From Zhongshania aquatica (GTDB taxonomy: Bacteria > Pseudomonadota > Gammaproteobacteria > Pseudomonadales > Spongiibacteraceae): a stretch of 64,000 nt of DNA. A model generated the notes under the pieces. The model saw only the letters and a list, made by a program, of their open reading frames with translations. It made no database searches and had not been told where the DNA came from. Of the stretch, positions 30,041 to 38,957 are shown piece after piece. The DNA lies in contig NZ_JANZNQ010000003.1 in NCBI RefSeq assembly GCF_027257955.1, positions 1 through 64,000 of the forward strand. The letters run 5' to 3'. Numbering within the stretch: the first letter of the stretch is position 1; every line of letters begins with the position of its first letter. Both the position numbers and the translations under genes were made by a program.

Positions 30041-31471
30041 CTATCTTTGCAAAGCTTCATTGGCTTCGTCTATCCATTCATCAACGCTTTTAAACTCACT
30101 TTTATTTCCATGGGTAGCAACGCCAAGAACGATCTCAGCAGATAAGCGACCATGTTGACCAGGAATTACAACTGCTCTACTCGCCTCCACTAAGCGCAGG
30201 CCGATCTGATTTGTGTCATCTTCTAGGGTGTCGTGGAGCAAAATGATAAAGGTAGTGTCGTTGTAGCGAGAGATCATATCACCCGCCCTAAGTTTACTTT
30301 TTAGTGTATTTGCTTGTTCTGCTATAAACGTGTCCGCCCCGTCTTTTAGTACTTTTTTAATCGCCTTTAAGTTGCGAATTTCTATCATCAAAATACTTAA
30401 AATCCGTCCTGCGCGACATGCTAAACTAAATGAGTCTGGTAAGTATCCATTTATAAAGTCTCTGGAAAACACACCGCTCACTGGATCTAATCGGCTTGCT
30501 ATATCTACCTTTTCCGCTTTGCGAGACTTGCCGCGGGTCTTCGTCATATTTTGCAGACTAAGCTCTGCGAGTGTTTCATTTGCTTGTTCCAATAATTCAG
30601 ACTGACTCTCGCTTTCAGTCAACTTCACATTAAACAACGTTTCCATTTCAGGAATTTGGTCAAGTAAAAAGCTAATTAAGCCGTCTATTTTTGCCGCGGG
30701 TAGCCCTAAGATACGCTGAGCCTGCATGTACAATTGTTTCCGTGCATCAGCAGACTCACCAAGAATGATAAAATCAGCGGCCGTACCGGACACACAAACA
30801 CAGCGCACAAACTGTCCATCCACATCTGTTTTAGAAAACTGAACAGGCTTATGGCTAGTAGCAATGGCTAGAGTCGTTCGGTCTGCAAGCCCCCAATGTT
30901 TACTCAGCCAAGCACCAGCTTCCGCGTGATCACCGCCCATTCGTTCAATTTCATATTCACGAACACGTTGATGGAACACTTGGTCACTTCGTAAATCAGT
31001 GTAGAAATCAGGATGTAATCGATCTATTGCGATCATCCCTATATCTTGTAGCAAACCCGCAAGAAATAATTCTTCAACCGCACGCTCCCCCGTTATACGC
31101 CCAAGTTCCCGGGCAGCGACGGCGGCAATCAGAGAACGACGCCACAACAAAGGGTAGTGAAGACCAGATTGAGATTGCTCTTTTAGTGAGGAAGTTAGAG
31201 AGAAACTCAAGGCGAGATTTACCGTGGTATCTAAACCAAGCAGTACAATAGCGCGGCGCAAATTTTCTATTTTTTGTTCATTGGCATACATCGGTGAGTT
31301 GGCGAACTGCAATGTCTTCGCCGCCAAAGCGGGATCGCTCGCTATTAACGATGCTAAATTTTGAATATCTACCTCACCCGAACGCGCCATCTCAACGATT
31401 TTGGCAACAACACGAGGGATGGACGGCAGGCGCGCAGTATTGTCAATAAATGGGCTAAGATCTATCGCCAT
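30041..31471 (-). CDS. HDOD domain protein with degenerate GGDEF domain
   Basis: Signalling protein of 476 aa. The N-terminal HDOD domain (about 8-210) starts LPSIPRVVAKI and contains LLQDIGM and HAEAGAWL, where a true HD enzyme would have its metal residues. A middle helix leads to a GGDEF-like domain (about 325-470). Its signature is RYNDTTF (402-408) instead of RYGGDEF, so diguanylate cyclase activity should be lost; it may act as a binding or dimerisation module. No membrane segment is seen, so it is cytoplasmic. It stands alone, 223 bases upstream of the HDO operon on the same strand. Confidence 0.85.
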   Translation of the reverse strand: MAIDLSPFIDNTARLPSIPRVVAKIVEMARSGEVDIQNLASLIASDPALAAKTLQFANSPMYANEQKIENLRRAIVLLGLDTTVNLALSFSLTSSLKEQSQSGLHYPLLWRRSLIAAVAARELGRITGERAVEELFLAGLLQDIGMIAIDRLHPDFYTDLRSDQVFHQRVREYEIERMGGDHAEAGAWLSKHWGLADRTTLAIATSHKPVQFSKTDVDGQFVRCVCVSGTAADFIILGESADARKQLYMQAQRILGLPAAKIDGLISFLLDQIPEMETLFNVKLTESESQSELLEQANETLAELSLQNMTKTRGKSRKAEKVDIASRLDPVSGVFSRDFINGYLPDSFSLACRAGRILSILMIEIRNLKAIKKVLKDGADTFIAEQANTLKSKLRAGDMISRYNDTTFIILLHDTLEDDTNQIGLRLVEASRAVVIPGQHGRLSAEIVLGVATHGNKSEFKSVDEWIDEANEALQR

Positions 31472-31572
31472 GTACTATTCCAGATTAGTTGATTGCCCAT
31501 ATAAACCTAGAGGCAAAAATCTGACAATACGGGTTAGCCGTTGTTTGGCCGTGATTAATGCGGATTATAAGC

Positions 31573-32376
31573 CTATTTCTCAAACACAGTGGCAATCTGT
31601 CGGCTAAACATTACCGCTTTTCCATCAGGCCCCCACACGGTAGCGTAGTTATGAAAATAGCCATTCCCGGCCGCTTGGGTTTTGTAATCGTAAAACCACC
31701 AATCAGACATACTTGCCGTAGGCAGTGCTTGCGGGAACTCTAGATACCAGCTCAATGAACTACCAATGCCTGGCGGTGTGATCATATTGAGACCGGGCAT
31801 TGGCGGAACATCTCCTAAAGCGACCAATGCCGATAAGTCGATTGACCCCGGCTCTTTAAAGCGCAGCCACATAGAAAAATCGGCGGAATCTGCGCCGCTA
31901 AATGGCAGGCTGCCGGTGCACATCCGCATCTCATAATGCTTGGTAAAGGCAGGTGTTAAACCTTCGATAAAATGAAAAGCTTCGCACTCTTCCGGTTCGG
32001 GTACGGTTGGCATCTCTGGCCCCGGTAAAGCAATTGCCGATTGACGGTCTTTGCCGAAGGCGGCACTCACCGTGGCCCCGACTTCACCGCCGCACAGGAT
32101 TTCGCCCTGAATATGAGTTACTGACCCACCAACCCGTAATTCGCGAAGCACAATACGGTGCTCTCCCACCGGCACCGGCCCCACAAACATAACCGCGAGT
32201 GAGCGTAAACGTCGATCAGCGGGAACTTGCTTACTCATGGCCTTTACTATCAAGGCTGCACTTAAGCCTCCAAAAGCGGTTCGTCCTTGTAGCCATGACG
32301 CCTCAATGGACGCACTGTACTCATTTTCAACTCCAGTAGCCTGAACGCTATTCAGTAGAGCCTCAAAATTCTGCAT
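31573..32376 (-). CDS. acyl-CoA thioesterase, double hot-dog family
   Basis: Predicted acyl-CoA hydrolase of 267 aa with two hot-dog halves. The first contains WLQGRTAFGGLSAALI, the second SSLSWYLEFPQ and the ending YATVWGPDGKAVMFSRQ, both usual in the TesB-like/4HBT_3 family. It would release free fatty acid from CoA. It follows the acyl-CoA ligase gene by about 60 bases in the same direction, giving an activation/hydrolysis pair. Chain length preference cannot be read. Confidence 0.82.
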   Translation of the reverse strand: MQNFEALLNSVQATGVENEYSASIEASWLQGRTAFGGLSAALIVKAMSKQVPADRRLRSLAVMFVGPVPVGEHRIVLRELRVGGSVTHIQGEILCGGEVGATVSAAFGKDRQSAIALPGPEMPTVPEPEECEAFHFIEGLTPAFTKHYEMRMCTGSLPFSGADSADFSMWLRFKEPGSIDLSALVALGDVPPMPGLNMITPPGIGSSLSWYLEFPQALPTASMSDWWFYDYKTQAAGNGYFHNYATVWGPDGKAVMFSRQIATVFEK

Positions 32377-32437
32377 TTGTATTCCTTAGTTCAAAAAGGG
32401 TTCGTACGCACAGTGTATTATTGGCCTCAATACCGGC

Positions 32438-34066
32438 TTACTCGCTCGCCCACCTGAAATCTGCGTGCTGCGCCCGAATGTCTTTTTTGCTTAATTTACC
32501 AGTGGCTGTATGAGGTAGAGAATCTACAAACAGACATTCCTCCGGTATCCACCATTTTGCGACCTTGTCATCAAACCACGCCAACATCTCTTCTTGGCTT
32601 AGCTCTTCCTCTTCTTTGAGGATAACAAGGAGCAAAGGACGCTCGCTCCATTTTGGATGAGGCATACCAACAACGGCCGCCTCTGCTACCTTTGGGTGGT
32701 TGACCGCACAGTTCTCAAGCTCAATAGAGCTAATCCACTCACCGCCAGACTTGATAACGTCTTTGACACGGTCAGTGATCTGCATATAGCCGTATTGATC
32801 GATGCTTGCGACGTCACCGGTTTCAAACCAGCCGTCATCGTCTAGCGTTTGGCCATCGTAGCGATAGTATTCATTGATAATCCATGGTCCGCGCACCTTA
32901 ACCGCGCCAGCGCTTTTCCCGTCCCATGGTAAGGATTTGTTATCCTCATCCACTATTTTCATTTCCACACCGAATACTGGGCGCCCCTGTTTTAAGCGCA
33001 TTTTGTCGTATTCATCACTCGGTAGTTCACTCACCGCACTAGGAACATTGCCGTTAAACGTGCCCAGCGGGTTCATTTCGGTCATGCCCCAACCTTGCTG
33101 CACGTCAACACCGTACTTTTTGCGGAACACATCAAAAATAGTAAACGGGCAGGCCGCACCACCTACTGTTAAGCGGTTGAGGCTTTCGACAGTACTTCCA
33201 GATTTGTTTAAATAATCTAACAACGCCAACCACACCGTTGGTACCCCAGCCGAAACGGTAACCTTTTCGTCATTAATCAGTTTACACAGCGTTTCACCAC
33301 AGCCCATTTTATGACCGGGCATAACTAACTTAGCCCCAGTCATCGGCGCCGAGTACACCATGCCCCAACCATTAACATGGAACATGGGAACAATAGGCAG
33401 CGCGACATCTTTGACCGATAAACCAAATACGTCAGGTGCGATGCTGGCATAGCAGTGCAGCAAAGTAGAACGGTGGGTATACATCACGCCTTTTGGATTA
33501 CCTGTGGTGCCCGACGTGTAACACAGGGCTGATGGTGTATTTTCATCAAGCTCTGGCCAGTCGAATTCTGACGACTGCCCTTCTAATAAGGTTTCGTAGC
33601 AATGTGCGTTGTTGAGCTTGGTTTCTGGCATATGTGCTTGGTCGGTCATTACCACAAAACCTTTAACGTCGGGCATAAGGTGTTGCAGTGATTCGAGTAA
33701 AGGCACCATGGTTAGATCGATGAATATCCACTTATCTTGACCATGATTCACAATGTATTCAATTTGCTCAGGAAACAGCCGCGGATTTATGGTGTGGCAA
33801 ACAAATCCGCTGCAAGATACAGCGTAATAAATTTCTAAATGGCGATAATCATTCCATGCGAATGTTGCCACCGTGTCGCCACGCTCTAAACCAAGGGATT
33901 TTAAGACATTTGCCAAGCGTCTAACGCGCACAAATGCGTCTCGATAGGTATAACGATGCCTAGGGTTGTCAGCGGTAACGGACACGACCTCGACACTGCC
34001 ATTTACTTGTTCTGCATGCTTCATGAGTGAGGTGATGGTGAGTTGGGTGTTCATCATGGGAATCAT
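32438..34066 (-). CDS. fatty-acid--CoA ligase (AlkK/FadD-like)
   Basis: AMP-forming acyl-CoA synthetase, 542 aa. The P-loop [17 protein letters not shown], the GWGMTEMNP block, [16 protein letters not shown] and the C-terminal [10 protein letters not shown] lysine are all present. It resembles the AlkK medium/long-chain ligases used in alkane and fatty-acid catabolism. It is divergent from the acyl-CoA dehydrogenase, 199 bases away, suggesting joint control. The start MIPMMNTQ has several possible Met codons within five residues. Confidence 0.9.
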   Translation of the reverse strand: MIPMMNTQLTITSLMKHAEQVNGSVEVVSVTADNPRHRYTYRDAFVRVRRLANVLKSLGLERGDTVATFAWNDYRHLEIYYAVSCSGFVCHTINPRLFPEQIEYIVNHGQDKWIFIDLTMVPLLESLQHLMPDVKGFVVMTDQAHMPETKLNNAHCYETLLEGQSSEFDWPELDENTPSALCYTSGTTGNPKGVMYTHRSTLLHCYASIAPDVFGLSVKDVALPIVPMFHVNGWGMVYSAPMTGAKLVMPGHKMGCGETLCKLINDEKVTVSAGVPTVWLALLDYLNKSGSTVESLNRLTVGGAACPFTIFDVFRKKYGVDVQQGWGMTEMNPLGTFNGNVPSAVSELPSDEYDKMRLKQGRPVFGVEMKIVDEDNKSLPWDGKSAGAVKVRGPWIINEYYRYDGQTLDDDGWFETGDVASIDQYGYMQITDRVKDVIKSGGEWISSIELENCAVNHPKVAEAAVVGMPHPKWSERPLLLVILKEEEELSQEEMLAWFDDKVAKWWIPEECLFVDSLPHTATGKLSKKDIRAQHADFRWASE

Positions 34067-34121
34067 TATTATCGACCTTTATTAATTGGATCAGCACTTG
34101 CACGAAAGCAAATGTACGCAG

Positions 34122-34133
34122 AGAATACATTCT
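34122..34133. promoter_or_regulatory. small palindrome in divergent acyl-CoA promoter region
   Basis: AGAAT AC ATTCT lies between the divergent ligase and dehydrogenase genes. It could be an operator shared by both, but it is short and AT-rich, so chance is a real alternative. Confidence 0.25.
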
Positions 34134-34265
34134 TTGAGCAATCTTATGTGAAGGTGTGATAGGTATCAACATTTAGCATCTTTAATCGAATAGAAACTGA
34201 TCAAACTAAAAATATAACAGTAAGTTAGCGTGTCAATTTAAACCTAATGATGAAGATAAAATCCT

Positions 34266-36071
34266 ATGACGACTCCCCTGCTAAATAGCCGAGACATCGA
34301 TTTTTTGCTTTATGAACTACTCGATACCGAATCGCTTCTCACTAGACCACGCTATCAAGACCATTCTCGTGAAGTATTTAACGCTACCTTGGAAACCGCG
34401 CAGACCATATCGCAACGCTATTTTGCCAATCATAACGCCAAGGGAGACGCTAACGAGCCGCAATTCGACGGTAAAGAAATACAGATGATTCCCGAAACCA
34501 AGGAGGCGTGGAATGCGCTAGCCGAAGCTGGTTTCTTAGCAGCACATTACGACGCAGATGAGGACGGACTCCAATTACCGGAAATCGTTCTGCGGGCCGC
34601 AATGGCGTATTTTAATGCCGGGAATATAGCGAGTGCCGCTTACCCCTTTCTAAGCATTGGCGTTGCCAACTTGATTCATTCTTTTGGCAATGAAGAACAA
34701 AAAGCGCTGTATTTACCACCGATGCGAGAGGGGCGATTCGCCGGCACAATGGCGTTAACCGAACCAAACCAAGGATCTGCACTTGCCGATATTACTACCA
34801 CCGCAAGGCCAAGCGCTGACGGCACTTATAAGATCACCGGCCAGAAAATGTACATATCGGGCGGTGACCAAACGATCACAGAAAATATTGTGCATATGGT
34901 ACTTGCCAGAATTGACGGCGCACCAGTAGGGACAAAAGGTATTTCCCTATTTATATGCCCGAAGTATCTGGTCAACGACGACGGTTCGCTGGGAGCACGT
35001 AATGATGTTGCGCTAGTGGGCTTGTTACACAAAATGGGCTACCGGAATACCACGTCGACGGTGTTGAATTTTGGTGAAAACGGCGGTGCAACAGGTTATC
35101 TCGTTGGCGAGGCTCACAAAGGCCTTCAATATATGTTTCAAATGATGAACGAAGCCCGAATTGGCGTTGGTCTTGGTGCAGCCGTACTCGGCTATCAGGG
35201 TTACAACTACTCATTGAATTACGCACGCGAACGTCCGCAAGGGCGATTACCGTCTAACAAAGACCCGAAATCGGCCCAGATAGCTATTATTCAACATGCT
35301 GATGTTCGGCGTATGTTGTTGGCTCAGAAAGCCTACGCCGAAGGCGCCCTCGCCTTGTGTCTTTACGCCACATCGCTGTATGAAGATTCGCGCACTGCGG
35401 GCACCGAATTTGATCGTCAGCAGGCCTTTTTACTGCTCGACCTGATTACACCTATCGTAAAATCTTGGCCCTCAAAATATGGCTTAAAAGCCAATGAGAT
35501 TGCGATTCAAGTATTAGGGGGATCTGGCTACATACGGGAATATCCGGTGGAGCAATACTATCGAGACAATCGCCTAAACCCTATTCACGAAGGTACCGAG
35601 GCAATCCACGGTATAGACATATTAGGCCGCAAAGTGCTGCTGAATAATGGCGCGGGGATAAAAATCTTAAATCAAACCTTTGCAGATACCTTGTCTGAAG
35701 CCAAGGACCATCAAGAACTGGCTGAGCTAATTACGCCCGTTGCTGACGCACTTCAAACCCTCAATACTGTCACTGCCACCCTGCTCGGAAATATGGCGGA
35801 GAACACCGATCTTAGCTTGGCGAATGCAACAGTCTATTTAGATCTATTTGGCCGTGTTCTAGTATCTTGGCTGTGGTTAAAACAAGGTGTGAGTGCCGCA
35901 AAAGGGTTGAACTTGCCGGGCGCACACGACGCCGATCAAAACTTCTACCGCGGTAAGCTAGAGGCTGCGCGCTACTATATAAACTGGGAATTGCCAGAGA
36001 TTGGACCTCAAGCTGAGCTGCTTTGCCGCTTTGATGACGTGCCCTTTAATATGAAAACCGAATGGTTTTAA
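34266..36071 (+). CDS. acyl-CoA dehydrogenase (long, about 600 aa type)
   Basis: FAD-dependent enzyme that introduces the first double bond in beta-oxidation of acyl-CoA. Visible blocks are TMALTEPNQGSALADI (flavin/substrate loop), GQKMYISGGDQ, and the C-terminal QVLGGSGYIREYPVEQYYRD and NPIHEGTEAIHG, which carries the region of the catalytic base. At 601 aa it belongs to the FadE5-like group with an extra C-terminal helical domain. Divergent from an acyl-CoA ligase, so it belongs to the local fatty-acid catabolism set. Ends at a hairpin. Confidence 0.93.
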   Translation: MTTPLLNSRDIDFLLYELLDTESLLTRPRYQDHSREVFNATLETAQTISQRYFANHNAKGDANEPQFDGKEIQMIPETKEAWNALAEAGFLAAHYDADEDGLQLPEIVLRAAMAYFNAGNIASAAYPFLSIGVANLIHSFGNEEQKALYLPPMREGRFAGTMALTEPNQGSALADITTTARPSADGTYKITGQKMYISGGDQTITENIVHMVLARIDGAPVGTKGISLFICPKYLVNDDGSLGARNDVALVGLLHKMGYRNTTSTVLNFGENGGATGYLVGEAHKGLQYMFQMMNEARIGVGLGAAVLGYQGYNYSLNYARERPQGRLPSNKDPKSAQIAIIQHADVRRMLLAQKAYAEGALALCLYATSLYEDSRTAGTEFDRQQAFLLLDLITPIVKSWPSKYGLKANEIAIQVLGGSGYIREYPVEQYYRDNRLNPIHEGTEAIHGIDILGRKVLLNNGAGIKILNQTFADTLSEAKDHQELAELITPVADALQTLNTVTATLLGNMAENTDLSLANATVYLDLFGRVLVSWLWLKQGVSAAKGLNLPGAHDADQNFYRGKLEAARYYINWELPEIGPQAELLCRFDDVPFNMKTEWF

Positions 36072-36078
36072 AACCCCA

Positions 36079-36113
36079 ATGCCGTGATGTCAGCGAAACT
36101 TTCATCACGGCAT
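36079..36113. terminator. hairpin between acyl-CoA dehydrogenase and isomerase-like gene
   Basis: ATGCCGTGATG (36079-36089) pairs perfectly with CATCACGGCAT (36103-36113) across a 13-base loop. It lies between converging genes. No clear T tract on either side. Confidence 0.65.
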
Positions 36114-36136
36114 ATCGCGCCTGATCTCACTAAAAT

Positions 36137-36508
36137 CTAGGGCGTACTCATATTCTCTTCGCCCCAAAACGCTTTCATGGCGACTACTTTGTTGTCGTCG
36201 TTAAATTTGAATTGATCGATGACGTCTATTCGTATTTCACCATTGCCCGGATTTAACTCGACGACAAAAGGAAATACAGCGTGATTTGCTGAAAATCGCA
36301 CGGGGCCATCAAGTCGAGCAGAAATTCCGGAACTAAATGCGACTTCATAGAATCGTATGATAGCAGCCTTGCCGGATAGAGGATCACTACCTACGGGGTC
36401 CTCTATTGTGGCGTCGTCTGCATATAAATCGGTAATAGCAGCCATATCTTGATTGCTTAAGGCGCTGATATAGTTTTCCACTGCGGCTAATTTTGGATTT
36501 TTACTCAC
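36137..36508 (-). CDS. ketosteroid-isomerase-like protein (SnoaL/NTF2 fold)
   Basis: Small enzyme of 123 aa close to delta-5-3-ketosteroid isomerase. The catalytic trio falls one residue before Comamonas numbering: Tyr13 (ENYISAL), Asp37 (ATIEDPVG) and Asp98 (DVIDQF). The C-terminal AFWGEENMS also matches the family. True isomerases move a steroid double bond through an enolate held by Tyr and Asp. Because all three residues are kept, isomerase activity on a steroid or similar enone is credible. No other steroid gene is adjacent apart from the acyl-CoA dehydrogenase and ligase, so the in vivo substrate is open. Confidence 0.75.
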   Translation of the reverse strand: MSKNPKLAAVENYISALSNQDMAAITDLYADDATIEDPVGSDPLSGKAAIIRFYEVAFSSGISARLDGPVRFSANHAVFPFVVELNPGNGEIRIDVIDQFKFNDDNKVVAMKAFWGEENMSTP

Positions 36509-36707
36509 GAGAACTGCTCCATTTCATTTGTCACACATTGATTAAAAATAGTGTAACGCGAGAGAGGGCTTTGGAATATGGCGATTTCGTATACAAAGAA
36601 TGACTTTTTAGTGCAGTAAATATGCTATTAACCTACGCACATTCTAGATATTTGTGCGCGCAGTGCTTTTAACACCACGACTTTTTGGTAGATCATGTTT
36701 GAAGTGG

Positions 36708-36737
36708 CCGCCAGACCTGCATTACGCGCGCTGGCGG
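36708..36737 (+). promoter_or_regulatory. hairpin upstream of prc
   Basis: CCGCCAG (36708-36714) pairs with CTGGCGG (36731-36737), 31 bases before the prc start. It may be a leader structure or the end of an upstream transcript; no T tract follows. Confidence 0.3.
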
Positions 36738-36768
36738 TGTAACATAGCAATGTCACCTAGGCTTTGAG

Positions 36769-38925
36769 ATGCGGTATTCAATGTTAACTATAAAATCATC
36801 ACGCAATCGTAAATTCACTTGCGCGGTTATTGTCGCCCTATTCCTATCAGTATTTAACCTTTCGGCGTGTGCCGACGGCGCGATCAAAGCCTTGGTGCCT
36901 GATGAATCGCATAAGACTGCAATTCACGACATGATCGAGCAACTCAACAGCCGCCATTACGTGAAGCTGTCATTAAATGACGAGTTGTCGGGTAGGCTAC
37001 TGGATGCTTTTCTCGACGACTTGGACCCGAATCGACTTTTTTTACTTAAAAGTGATATCGCCGAGTTTCAAAAATATCGTAGCACGTTGGATGACGAGCT
37101 AAAGAAATCGGACCTCAGCGCCGGCTTCTTCATTTTTAACCGCTATCGCGAACGCATGACCACGCGTATGCAAGACATCTTGGATACGCTAGCAGCCAAT
37201 GTGGCGGCGATGGATTTCAGCGTAAAGGAAGACATTGAGCTAGATCGGACTAAAGCGAAATGGCCTGAGAACAAAGCCGAAGCCGATGAAATTTGGCGCA
37301 AACAAATTAAGAATCGTGTTCTAGGCTTACGTCTGGCGGATAAAGACAACGACGCTATCGTCGAATTACTCAGCAAACGCTTTAAAAACCAAATCAAGCG
37401 TATGAATCAATTGGAGTCAGAGGACGCGTTTCAAATTTACGCCAATGCCTTTGCCTCTCTCTACGACCCACATACCGATTACTTTTCGCCGCGGATTTCT
37501 GAAAACTTCCAAATTAACATGAGTCTTAAGCTAGAAGGTATCGGCGCAGTTTTGCAAATGGAGGATGACTACACCAAGGTTGTCCGTCTAGTGCCAGCTG
37601 GGCCTGCCGACAAGGAAGGCCAGCTCCAACCTGCGGATAGAATTATTGGAGTTGCTCAAGGCAAAAAAGGTGAAATGCAGGATGTTATCGGTTGGCGTCT
37701 AGACGATGTCGTCGATCTAATCCGTGGAGCGTCAGGTTCTTTCGTCCGGCTTGAAGTTATTCCGGCCATCGCTAAAAGTGATGAAGCACGCCGTGAAATC
37801 CTCATCGAACGTAATGAAGTTAAGTTAGAAGATCAAAGTGCCAAGGGCGAAATGATCGATATCACCGGTAGCGATGGCGAAGTGCATCATGTTGGTGTGA
37901 TAGATGTGCCAACATTCTATTTAGACTTTGAAGCTTACCGTCTTGGCGATACTGAATTCCGCAGCACAACGCGAGATGTACATCGGATTCTAGGAGAGCT
38001 TCTTAGCCAAGGGGCCGAAGGGATTATCATCGATCTTCGTGACAATGGCGGCGGCTCGCTCGCTGAAGCAAATGGCATGGTAGGACTCTTCATCGAATCA
38101 GGCCCAACGGTACAAATTCGGCAGTCAAACGCCCGTGTATTGAAAGAGGGTAAGCGCCGCAGCTCGCCCTACTACACTGGTCCGCTTGCGGTTCTAATAA
38201 ACAGAATGAGTGCGTCGGCATCAGAAATCTTCGCTGGTGCGATTCAGGATTACCAGCGCGGCCTCGTTATTGGAACCCAATCCTTTGGCAAAGGCACCGT
38301 TCAATCAGTAAATGAACTCAGTCACGGTCAATTGAAACTCACAGAATCTAAGTTTTATCGTATCTCTGGCGACAGCACTCAGAACCGTGGTGTAATTCCA
38401 GATATCGCTTTCCCTCCGCTTTACAGCAAAGAAGATATTGGTGAAAGCGTTCTAGACAACGCTCTGCACTGGGATCGTATTCCACAAGCTAATCACCGCT
38501 ACTACTTCGATTTGAAAGACGGACTAGCAACACTGCAACGCAAGCACGATAAACGCATTGCCAAGGACCCAGAGTTTCAGTTTTTGCAGGAGCAAATCCA
38601 TGTCATCGAAAAACTGCGTAGCAAAACCCACTTATCGTTGAATATTGATCTGCGTAAAAAAGAACGTGATGAGCAAAAAGTACAACAGTTGGCAATGGAA
38701 AATCGTCGCCGCGTCGCCAAAGGTGAAGAACCTTTAGAGGCACTTGAAGACGACACGACCGCCGAGCTTGCCATGACTGAAGAAGAATTAGAGGCAAAAG
38801 CAGAGAAGGACGAACAAGACAAAGATAAGGAAAAAGAGCCTGATCCACTGCTAACCGAAGCTAGCCATATTTTGGTAGACGCGGCGCCCTATTTTGAACC
38901 TGAGCGTTTAGCCAGACGCCCCTAG
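36769..38925 (+). CDS. prc: tail-specific C-terminal processing protease Prc
   Basis: Periplasmic serine protease that degrades proteins from their C-terminus and processes lipoproteins and cell-wall enzymes. The PDZ domain lies around residues 255-340. The S41 catalytic dyad is Ser483 in MSASASE and Lys508 in SFGKGTVQ, 25 residues apart as in E. coli Prc (Ser430/Lys455). A charged Glu/Lys-rich C-terminal region follows. The signal peptide ends LSAC, a fair lipobox with Cys34, so it may be lipid-anchored. An alternative start ATG at 36781 is as likely. The stop codon lies in the loop of the terminator. Confidence 0.94.
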   Translation: MRYSMLTIKSSRNRKFTCAVIVALFLSVFNLSACADGAIKALVPDESHKTAIHDMIEQLNSRHYVKLSLNDELSGRLLDAFLDDLDPNRLFLLKSDIAEFQKYRSTLDDELKKSDLSAGFFIFNRYRERMTTRMQDILDTLAANVAAMDFSVKEDIELDRTKAKWPENKAEADEIWRKQIKNRVLGLRLADKDNDAIVELLSKRFKNQIKRMNQLESEDAFQIYANAFASLYDPHTDYFSPRISENFQINMSLKLEGIGAVLQMEDDYTKVVRLVPAGPADKEGQLQPADRIIGVAQGKKGEMQDVIGWRLDDVVDLIRGASGSFVRLEVIPAIAKSDEARREILIERNEVKLEDQSAKGEMIDITGSDGEVHHVGVIDVPTFYLDFEAYRLGDTEFRSTTRDVHRILGELLSQGAEGIIIDLRDNGGGSLAEANGMVGLFIESGPTVQIRQSNARVLKEGKRRSSPYYTGPLAVLINRMSASASEIFAGAIQDYQRGLVIGTQSFGKGTVQSVNELSHGQLKLTESKFYRISGDSTQNRGVIPDIAFPPLYSKEDIGESVLDNALHWDRIPQANHRYYFDLKDGLATLQRKHDKRIAKDPEFQFLQEQIHVIEKLRSKTHLSLNIDLRKKERDEQKVQQLAMENRRRVAKGEEPLEALEDDTTAELAMTEEELEAKAEKDEQDKDKEKEPDPLLTEASHILVDAAPYFEPERLARRP

Positions 38926-38937
38926 CGTCTGGTTTTT
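38912..38937 (+). terminator. Rho-independent terminator overlapping the prc stop
   Basis: CCAGACGC (38912-38919), loop CCCTA, GCGTCTGG (38925-38932), then TTTTT (38933-38937). The stop codon TAG (38923-38925) spans the loop and stem edge, so the last codons of prc are part of the stem. Confidence 0.92.
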
Positions 38938-38957
38938 CCTTGGTCTATGAATAGGGA

